NCBI GenBank assembly: GCA_963924555.1 | Contig: OZ004589.1 | Coordinates: forward strand, 1,302,001-1,366,000 | Length of the DNA: 64,000 nucleotides | Direction of reading: 5' to 3' | From: Crambe crambe | Taxonomy: Eukaryota > Porifera > Demospongiae > Poecilosclerida > Crambeidae | Part shown: one piece after another, positions 56,501-64,000 of the stretch | Layout: each line of letters starts with the position of its first letter | Position numbering within the stretch: position 1 is the first letter of the stretch | Translations under genes and position numbers: made by a program | Notes under the pieces: model-generated | What the model saw: the letters and a program-made list of their open reading frames with translations, nothing else | Databases searched by the model: none | What the model was told of the DNA's origin: nothing

Positions 56501-59500
56501 AGAGAGAAAGGCTCGCCAGAAGTGTGCTAGCAACTTGAGAAGTTTGCAGGAGACAATGACTAACTTGCAGAGCAGTTTAGAGGAGGAGATAAAGAAATCT
56601 GAATATCTAAAAGAACAGCTCCTGAAGTGAGTGCAATATTTGATCAGTTTACCAAACTTTGTCCCCGAACCTGACAGAATCACATGAGCTAGTGAAAGTC
56701 CTCCTATCCATAAATATAGTGCTTAGGAAAAGGGACCATTTCAGGCAAAATGTTAAGTTCTGAACCTATTGGAACCAAAATTCCTTTGAATTTCATTCCA
56801 AGATTACAACAGCACGCTTCCAATATCTCCAAAACTTATTTTTGTTTTGAATTGTCCCTTTTCACTATCACAAAAACCATTTCGTCATTACTACATTACT
56901 ACTTTACCATTAACCACCTGATCAATAGTTGTGGCAGATGGAGCACTTATCTTTGTGTGCCTCTATTATCTCCATAGAAAGAGTGATGAGAGTCGTGGAT
57001 TGGTGGAGCAGTGTTGCAAGAAACAGCAGTTGGTTTCCGACCTAACTGAACAGTACCACTCACTTCAGATAGACTCAAATGCTTTGAAAGAGGAGCTAAG
57101 AGAAGTATGTTTTATCTACATAGTACATAGCTGAGTTTCTCCTTCTCCCTTCCTCTCTCTCTCCCTCCCTCCCCCTCCCTCTCCCTCCCTCCATCTCCCT
57201 CTATCCCTCCCCTTCATAACCATCTATGCCCTCTCTCCCTTTCCCTCTCTCTCTCCTCCCTCCCCCCTCTCTCCCCCTATCCCTCCCTTCTCTCTCCTCC
57301 CCCCTCCCTCTCTCTCTCCCCCTCTATCCCTCCCCTCTCTCTCTCCTTCCCTCCCTCTCCCCCTCTCTCTCCCTCTATCCCTCCCCTCCCTCTCTCAGAC
57401 CCAGCAAAAGCTATCTATGATGGAAGATCGCTGGAAAGACACAGTTTCTGTCATCACTGAGTTTCAAGCTGATCTATCAAGGAAAAAGGGGACAAATAAA
57501 GGTGTGTTTTTAACAGCCTGTTTTAACTTTACAAGGTAACCTTATAGCTTGTATGTATGATGGGTCTTCCCAAACTAATCATGATGTGCACTTATAGAGG
57601 AGAACCGTGATGGTGTTGGTAACTCCACCCCAAATCCCACCCTTTTCTCTGACAAGCTCCGCCTTCTTCTGCTGACCTATCAGTCTATGTGTGAAGTACA
57701 GAGTGAGGAGCTCAGTGCCGTGAAATCAGAATTAGCATCAATGAAGTCTGAACTCGAGCAGAGTGCAAGCAAATGTGCCACTCGGGGAGAAATAATAGCA
57801 ATGAAAACTTCAGCTCTGACAGTAAGTTTCTGGTCAATTAGTGTGATAAGGTCGAGTCCCTGTTCAAAGGTGATTTATTAAGATCCCCCAACTTTCAAAG
57901 TCAATAAGTGACTCTTTAATACTTTGGGATTTAAAAATAGCCGAGAATTAAAATTAATAGCTGTAAAGGAGCACATCTGTATCGCTGTTCTTGCCAGCTA
58001 GATCTGACTGAGAGTCTACAACTAAATAATGCAAATTCATAATGAAGTTAGTTCACTTTCCAATTTCAGTGATATTGTAACTGCTAGTTTCTGACCATCC
58101 ACCTACCACAACCAACCCGTCGTTAGGTATGAATGCTGCCAGCGCATCGGCTCGTGTAGTGGGCATCTCCCCTACCACAGTCCATGAATCAGTGACGGTA
58201 TCGTAACACTGAATGACTCCCGAGGCAATATCATTCTCGTCATGCCCTCCTATAGCAAGCATTTGTCCTCCAATGGAGACCAGACTAAACGCACTATACA
58301 ATGGAACAGTTGCGACCTCAGACCATTTCAATCCGTTGTTGGAAGAGGCAGTGGAATCATTACTCGAAGATTCCTGACAGCTGTGCAAAAATTCCTCCAC
58401 CGAGCAAGAGAAGACGGTCTGGTGCTTGGAAATGAAGAAACTACCAGCACACAGTGTCATTTGTGGATAACCGATTGGTTCAGGGAGACCTTCGGCCATA
58501 GTGGACCACTGGAACGTATTTCTATTCATGACTTCGACTATGCGTAACTCTCCCCTATCTCTCCCTCCAGCCACTACCAAATGAGTGGGTGTGGTCAGGC
58601 TAGCTGGACAGACCTTCTGTGTTGGCATTGGAGGATACAGCTCCTTCCACTTTTTTCCAGAAGACCTGCCTCCTGTGAGACTGAACAGACACTTTGTGCG
58701 TTTCTGATCCTTAGCCATGCCTCCAATGGTGGTCAGTTGGTAGTCAAGAACAGCCATTCCAAAGCTCTGATACTGGGAGGACTGCAGCTTGGACCATTCG
58801 CTTTTAGATGGTTGGAACGAGTAAATATTGTAGTGTCTAGAGAAGTAGGCCACATTTCCATGGACGATGGCCACACCATAGAGCGACCCCATCGTTTCGG
58901 GAGCTGACTTTCCTTGGCTCCATTGTAGTGATGTGTGATCAATCGGTTCTGCCTCTGTCATTTTGTTCTCCTCTGGAACCTAGAGGGTATGTGTGTGTGT
59001 GTGTTGCATATAGGTAATATTGGTCAGTTAACGTTAGCTACATATGGTATGATGCTCCATCTGAAGGAGAGGGAGAGGGTGAGACCACAGCTATGTGGAA
59101 TTAAAATGGTCGGCCATGGATGGTGGCCATATTCTTGAATCTCTAGCAATTCCATTCATACATTCGTAAGTGCAGTAATCGTGTGTAGTCTACAAGTTGT
59201 CGTGGAAACCATTCATGAATAACTATAGTTGTTGCAGACAACTAATAATGTTTATGATATGTCTACACTGTTGAGTTTCTACAAGCCATGATATATCATT
59301 TTTGCTAATGGATTTATAAAAGAAAGTCTTTTCTTCCTTCCCTCTCTCCCCCATCCCTCCCTTCTCTTACTCTTACGCTATAATATAGCCTGATATGCAT
59401 GACCCTTAACCTTATATTGGCCAATCCGTTTTTCTTGCATCTCTGATAGCTACATAGGTATTCACACTCACTTACAGGTGTAGCTTTTGACTCCTCTTCT

Positions 59501-62500
59501 TCCTTAGATTGGCTTTGGATGCTACCACTCTCTTCTTGCTCTTGCTCGTAGTTGGAATTTGTCTCCATAACAACAACATCATCACTGACCTTTTCTATGG
59601 AGTCTGCTTTATCGTTAGTATCTACACAGTCTTCAGAGATCTCTTCTGCTTCTTCTTTTAGCTGGACCCGATACTCTTTGATCATTTCTTCTTTCTTCTT
59701 CAGTTCACTTCTCAGTGCCTCTACTTCCTCTTTGCTCTGAAGTTGGACCCGATACTCTTCAATTACTTCTTCTTTCTTCTTCAGTTCACTTCTCAGTGCC
59801 TCTACTTCTTCATTATGCTCCTCCACTTTGCTTTGAATCTGCCCTTGACATTGATTTAAAAGCTCGTCTTTTATCTTCAGCTGTTGCTCCAATTGTTGGA
59901 TCGATTCTCTTGGATCTTTAACATCTTTGATGCTCTGTGCATACTTGTTGTCTGCCTTCAGAGTTGCCAAATGCTGACACAATTCGTCGGCTAATGGTCT
60001 CTCATTGTCCCTGTCTTTGAGGCACTTCAATGCCATGGACAGGAGGGGGTGATGGGGTTCAATCTGGTCAATATCCTTTTTCCGGCGTTCGATTTCTGGG
60101 AACTGTACCACCACTCGGCCTGTGGGATACTTGGTGTCTTCGATGTACTTGTTAGCGTTTCCAGGATCTGGGTAATTCCCCGTGATTATTTGCACCATGA
60201 GCACTCCATACGAAAAACAGTCAAGTTTTGTGGAGTATACAGGTGGTGTTAACAGTACCTCTGGAGGCATGTAGGCTAAAGTGCCTGGGGTCTGGTTCAA
60301 TGGACTCATGTATGGATTGACATCTATCAGCTTGTACATACCAAAGTCGGTCACCTTTGCTCTGCTGCCTGCACCGATCAGTAAGACGTTATTGCTGGAG
60401 AGATCCCTATGGATGATGCCATTCAGGTGGAGGTAGGCCAGAGCCAGTGCTATGTCATGGCTGATATTCACCTGGCAGTGGTAGGGAAGGAGACCTGGTG
60501 TAGTTTGCTTCAGAAACTCCGTTAGATTCTCGTCCATCATCTCCATTAAGAGAACAGGTCTGCCTGACTTGGGATCGTTGACTGTTGCTAGATGTTGAAC
60601 AATGTTCGGGTGTTTGATCGAGCTGAGAAAGTGGCATTCTCGTTCAAACTTCTCTACGCTGTCATGAGTCCCTACCTCACTGCTGAACTGAAATAGAGTA
60701 TTGTGAAGAACCTTAGCAGCACAGGATAGCTGTCCACACTTTGCTCTGCAGACACTGCCATACGATCCAATGCCTAGAGTCTGGTCATAGTAGATCTCAA
60801 CAGAACCATGCGAGTGAGCTGCTTTCAAAGACGAAGCCATTTTGGAATAAAAGTGGGTGTGTTTGAGTAGCCAATTCATAATCATAGGCCTTCCACAGTT
60901 ATTCATAGACTGAGCTGATAAATGCAGCCAAAAAGCTATAGCTAGCTATAGTTACAGGCATAATTAACTTAGGCTATGACTATTAAGCACTCAAATTTAG
61001 TCTTTAAACTACTCAATTTTGCCTATAACTAGTAAACAAGATCATACATACCTTGCTCTGTTAATTATCACCAAGAAGTGGGCAGGTCCATATCCTGTGC
61101 CAATAAGCTGTCTCTTGTTTGACCACATTGTGTTCTTTTTTTGTGGCCTCGTGATGTGTAGGCTAGTGCAAGTGTAGCAGTCAGTACACTAAATTTCTCA
61201 GACCTCAATAATATGACCTGAATACCTCCTACTTAGCTGGCTACAGGAATATAACAAAAGATTGTCATGATTCCATCATTGTATGTATCGGGCAATGCTT
61301 CAGCTGTCTTAACATTGCTGTGTATGCATACATATAAGACATGAGACAGACATCATACAAGACTGGAGTCATAGCTATACCTATTTTGGATTGATTGACT
61401 TTTTTTGGTCCAAAATTGATGTCTATACCTGTATACTTGCCAAAACTACTATCACCATGACAATTATTAGCTGTACTATTGAGAATATTCATGAACGTTT
61501 TGGTAGCTAATAGCTTATGAGTATAATTATTCATGGATTTAAAAATATACATGGAACCTATTGGGTATTATCTTTTTAATCTGTACTACAGGAAGCTGAA
61601 GAAAAGCTGAAATCTAGCACTGATGAACTATCTTGGCATAGAGCCCAGTTGTTAAAGTCACAGGAAAAGGTTCAGAGCCTCAGAGTTGAAATAAAATCCC
61701 TGCAAGTTGGGAATAAACATGTCACCTCTCAGCATACGGCAACTAAAAGCAAACTCACTTCGCTCCAGAGGAAATTGGCAACAGTAAATAATGTTCACTG
61801 CAAGTTCTTGCAAGCTCTACTCGAAGACTTCACAGCCATTGGAGATTCTAATAGTAATGATGTTCAAATAGAAACCAACTGGACTAAGTTATCAGAAACA
61901 ATCAAAGAATCGGTTTCATCACTGATACAGTCTTTCCTTCAAGCCAGAAAGGAGAGTGAATGTTGTAAGTTGGTGATAGGGAAACAAAGGTCCCTTATAG
62001 AAACACTTGAAAGACTACACGAAGAATCAGAGGGAAAGATTACTGCTGCAAAATGGCGAGGAATGGAGGAAAAACCGTGGAACAGTCATGTGGACAGTGA
62101 TGAGAGACATGCAAGTACTCACGATGAAATGAAGAAACACATCTACCAAAGTTTAGATGAGTTGAAATGTTCACAGATCCAGCTCAAAAAGACCAACAAA
62201 AGATTGCGATCAGAGCTGACTCGGCTCAAACAGGTTTGCAAAGTTTATAAGAATGACAGGGCCTGTCTCTTGTCTTGTGTGTGTCTTTTAGTAGGAAACA
62301 TTTTCCCAATTCTCAGTCAAATCCAACAGCTGTGTTTTCAGAAATGCCTACTGAAGCAGATGAGGACAACAACGCTGTCATCAACTCAAATTCCAACTCA
62401 GAGTTCTGCTATCTTGCGTTTCCGGAGAGTTATAATTGTTGTATTGGCCATCAATCGACTTATTAGACTGAAGAACGGAAGCACACAGTTATTTAAGACA

Positions 62501-62917
62501 GTCATATCACCAGCTGAGATAAATCAGAGTAACTTTGTCAGTACCTCGGTCCACCTTGGTCTGAAAAGTAGACATCTCACTACTTTAAGTCAAATCTCTG
62601 CTAGAGATATACTACAATGGATGAGAAGCGAACACGTCCTATTGGCTGTCAGAAAACTTTTTTCGACTTTGCAGTCAACTCTTGATCGTTGCACACTTGA
62701 TGAAAAAGACTTTCAGTCTGGAACTTATTCTAAAAGACAAATAATTGATCATTTGAAACTTTCGTTGAAGGAATGTCATGGCAACTTCATGAAGAGAATG
62801 AACTCTTACTTCAATCCTCTTGAACTTGGTTTTGACACACAATTTGGTTTGCACAGTTCATTGTGGTGTCAATTGGGCAATGGACTGAAAATAGCATTGA
62901 AAAAAGTAGAAACATAA
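53530..62917 (+). CDS. Long coiled-coil protein, possibly CCDC171-like
   Basis: Exons read with clean GT/AG edges: 53530-53548, 53598-53686, 54344-54497, 54763-54864, ~55161-55249, ~55621-55756, ~56302-56400, ~56472-56626, ~56980-57103, ~57399-57500, ~57598-57820 and ~61592-62917 (perhaps with a 108-nt intron at 62234-62341, which keeps the frame). Nearly the whole protein is heptad coiled coil (EVAGLKKRISTQDQELRGRE, VKELQIQLEEERKARQKCAS, EELSAVKSELASMKSELEQS). The C-terminal part (FRRVIIVVLAINRLIRLK) is more conserved-looking and reminded me of CCDC171, but the match is from memory and weak. The intron 57821-61591 contains the kinase/Kelch gene on the other strand. The stop is only 69 bp from the DPH5 start. 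Exact exon edges need transcripts. Confidence 0.6.
55908..56205. repeat. 20-bp minisatellite
   Basis: About 15 copies of ACACCTTTGTTGTGATCAGG with few changes, in an intron of the coiled-coil gene. The array is flanked by two copies of GTGCAATAAGGATGCTA, which suggests unequal exchange. Confidence 0.85.
57140..57396. repeat. (CTCCCT)n pyrimidine tract
   Basis: A 250-bp C/T-only stretch directly before the exon at 57399, probably acting as a very long polypyrimidine tract. Confidence 0.75.
58053..60840 (-). CDS. Kinase / coiled-coil / Kelch fusion protein with intact kinase motifs
   Basis: Exons 60840-59476 and 58979-58053 join in phase 0 (ACACCT|GTAAGTGAG to CCCTCTAG|GTT), giving ~763 residues. 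The start is the ATG at 60840 (MASSLKAAHSHGSVEIYY), matching the start of the 25522 paralogue; frames upstream are open but unshared. The kinase domain has GIGSYGSVCRAKCG, CAAKVL, MEMMDENLTEFL, HRDLSSNNVLL, DFG and MPPEVL, so all catalytic residues are present. A coiled coil with two near-identical EVEALRSELKKKEE units follows. The Kelch propeller has YQLTTIGGMAKDQ, PTHLVVAGGRDRG, GGQMLAIGGHDEN and NDGLVVVGGWSET, with no Pro-rich insert. The gene lies in an intron of the coiled-coil gene on the opposite strand. It is a cytosolic signalling protein by inference; Kelch propellers bind partner proteins. Confidence 0.8.
60851..60861 (-). promoter_or_regulatory. CACCC-type box upstream of the kinase/Kelch gene
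   Basis: AAGTGGGTGTG (CACACCCACTT in gene orientation) sits 11 bp upstream of the ATG at 60840, the same element seen upstream of LRAT-like genes at 13133 and 17920. Confidence 0.3.
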
Positions 62918-62986
62918 ATTTAAATGTGTCTGGTAAGGGTCGTTACAAATCAAATTATTAAACTGTTCTGGGCACGCACTTAAGTT

Positions 62987-63341
62987 ATGTTGTATCTCGT
63001 TGGATTGGGGCTATGTGATCCTTCTGACATCACGGTGAAAGGCCTGGAGATAGTGAGGAAAGTCTCTAGAGTGTATTTAGAAGCCTACACTTCCGTACTC
63101 ATAGCGTGTGGCAAGGAAGAGTTGGTAAGTGGTCGTTAGTGTTATAGGTAGCTGGGGAATGTAATCACAGGGGCTACCCCCGGTAATTAGCTGTGAGTAG
63201 GACTGCCACCACAAACAGGTATACACCTGCATTTGAATTGCTGACTAAGCATGTAAGCATGATTTAAAATCATCTTTCAGGAAACTTTCTATGGCAGAGA
63301 AATTATACTGGCAGACCGTGAGATGGTCGAACAGAATTCAG
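62987..63341 (+). CDS. DPH5: Diphthine methyl ester synthase, first two exons
   Basis: Exon 1 (62987-63124) encodes [20 protein letters not shown], then the [12 protein letters not shown] stretch. It ends at a GTAAGT donor in phase 0 and joins exon 2 (63281-63341, after CATCTTTCAG) encoding [20 protein letters not shown]. This is the conserved N-terminus of DPH5, the SAM-dependent methyltransferase that builds diphthamide on elongation factor 2; LVGLGLxDxxDITVKG is its hallmark. No further DPH5 exons are visible before 64000. Either they lie beyond the window, with the GCNT-like gene inside the next intron, or this is a truncated copy. The start is only 69 bp after the stop of the coiled-coil gene. 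Confidence 0.8.
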
Positions 63342-63499
63342 GTATTGTGACAGTGATAGAAAAAATCTTGGCCCATTGCCATAATAGAATGGTTTAAAGA
63401 TAACATTTTAATAAGTGTGTGTTGCCAATGGATGGGATGGAATGATTGTGTACTATTATGGATCAATGGAAGATGTGGCCAGAGCACTCAGTACCAAAA

Positions 63500-64000
63500 T
63501 CAAAGGAAATGAAATTGTTTTGCTTCTGTTGGGCAGTCCTGTTTAAATTCCTTCCTATTCATATCCACTATTCTTTCTTCCATACAATCCATAGCAACAT
63601 AGTCCTTTTCCATGAAATACTTGTTCTGAAACAAAGCAGTCTCTCCATTTTTTGTTTCTTGCATGACACGGGGCAGATCTCCGTAGTTCACCACACAAAT
63701 CCCATGCACTGTCTCCCCAAAGCAAGGCAATGCCACCTCTGCCTGATTCGTTCTCCAGAAGTAATGTCCCACTTCGAAATACTTATCGTCAGGAATAGCA
63801 GGGTTATATCCACCTGGAATTCCCGGCATCCTGAACAACGTGGGATAAAAATGCTCCTCGGGAAAATCGGTGTCTTTGAAAAATGTGTAGACCTTTTGAG
63901 CGACACTGCTCTTCATTAAGAAGCGAACAAAGGGTTCTGATAGAGCATTGTAGGTCATGCTTTTGTAGAATGTTAAGTTATAAGGGAGTGGCTTTCCTCT
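63500..64000 (-). CDS. Core-2/I-branching N-acetylglucosaminyltransferase-like (GT14), C-terminal part
   Basis: The frame is open from the window edge (64000) to a stop at 63500, 166 residues. It reads PLPYNLTFYKSMTYNALSEP, FKDTDFPEEHFYPTLFRMP, EVGHYFWR, VVNYGDLPRVM, ALFQNKYFMEKDYVAMDCME. This order (ALS-x-F-V, the acidic DxDFPEEHFYPTL, YG-x-DLP and NK-Y/F near the end) is typical of the C-terminal half of the GCNT/GT14 family, which adds branching GlcNAc to O-glycans in the Golgi. The N-terminal part, including the membrane anchor, lies outside the window. The gene is antisense to the presumed DPH5 transcription unit. The plus-strand frame over the same bases is a shadow. Confidence 0.75.
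   Translation of the reverse strand, partial: RGKPLPYNLTFYKSMTYNALSEPFVRFLMKSSVAQKVYTFFKDTDFPEEHFYPTLFRMPGIPGGYNPAIPDDKYFEVGHYFWRTNQAEVALPCFGETVHGICVVNYGDLPRVMQETKNGETALFQNKYFMEKDYVAMDCMEERIVDMNRKEFKQDCPTEAKQFHFL

Noticed and set aside
62234..62341. Reading straight through as coding in the last exon of the coiled-coil gene
   Set aside because: Kept only as a possibility: GT at 62234 and TTTTCAG before 62342 fit a 108-nt frame-neutral intron, and the residues between (VCKVYKNDRACLLSCVCLLV) do not look like the rest of the protein.
63446..63919. Plus-strand frame of 157 residues
   Set aside because: Antisense to the GCNT-like coding exon, which has clear family motifs.

Overview
Eukaryotic, animal-type DNA: nearly all genes have short GT-AG introns, intergenic gaps are small, and the recognisable single-copy genes are metazoan or holozoan (RFX transcription factor, condensin SMC2, diphthine synthase DPH5, a core-2/I-branching glycosyltransferase). 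The compact layout, many short foldback transposons, an expanded LRAT-like family and odd death-domain, kinase and Kelch fusions fit a sponge (probably a demosponge) best. That assignment is an inference from gene content, not a proof.

Layout. (1) 1-22.2 kb: a tandem array of about twelve LRAT-like (NlpC/P60-type permuted papain fold) loci, all on the minus strand except the last. They share a His motif (GPLHAALQVG), a Cys motif (RNCQHFV) and a C-terminal WKC-x4/5-C motif. Members are whole genes, pseudogene scraps, a Death-domain/LRAT fusion (546-3158), a two-LRAT-domain gene (4068-6410) and a kinase/coiled-coil gene whose LRAT half is wrecked by a 14-nt deletion and a nest of transposons (7174-11342). 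Several copies have lost the catalytic His or Cys. (2) 22.2-34.4 kb: SMC2 on the minus strand, of which only the N-terminal ~500 codons were found. A kinase/coiled-coil/Kelch fusion gene (25522-28280, plus strand) sits inside one SMC2 intron. (3) 34.4-50.7 kb: divergent from SMC2, a complete RFX1/2/3-type gene with two candidate first exons. (4) 51.2-53.1 kb: a secreted Cys-rich protein with three dibasic-bounded repeats that resembles a peptide precursor. (5) 53.5-62.9 kb: a long coiled-coil gene (possibly CCDC171-like); a second kinase/coiled-coil/Kelch gene (58053-60840, minus strand) sits in one of its introns. (6) 63.0-64.0 kb: the first two exons of DPH5, and on the opposite strand the C-terminal part of a GCNT-like glycosyltransferase.

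How it fits together. RFX, SMC2, DPH5, the coiled-coil gene and GCNT look like ordinary housekeeping or developmental genes. The accessory part is the set of LRAT, Death, kinase and Kelch proteins. It recombines a small set of domains, includes both intact and active-site-dead copies, and is being duplicated and broken at present. This looks like a lineage-specific signalling or defence-type repertoire. Its biochemical role cannot be read from sequence alone.

Splice joins given below were chosen by hand from GT/AG sites with matching phase and need transcript support.
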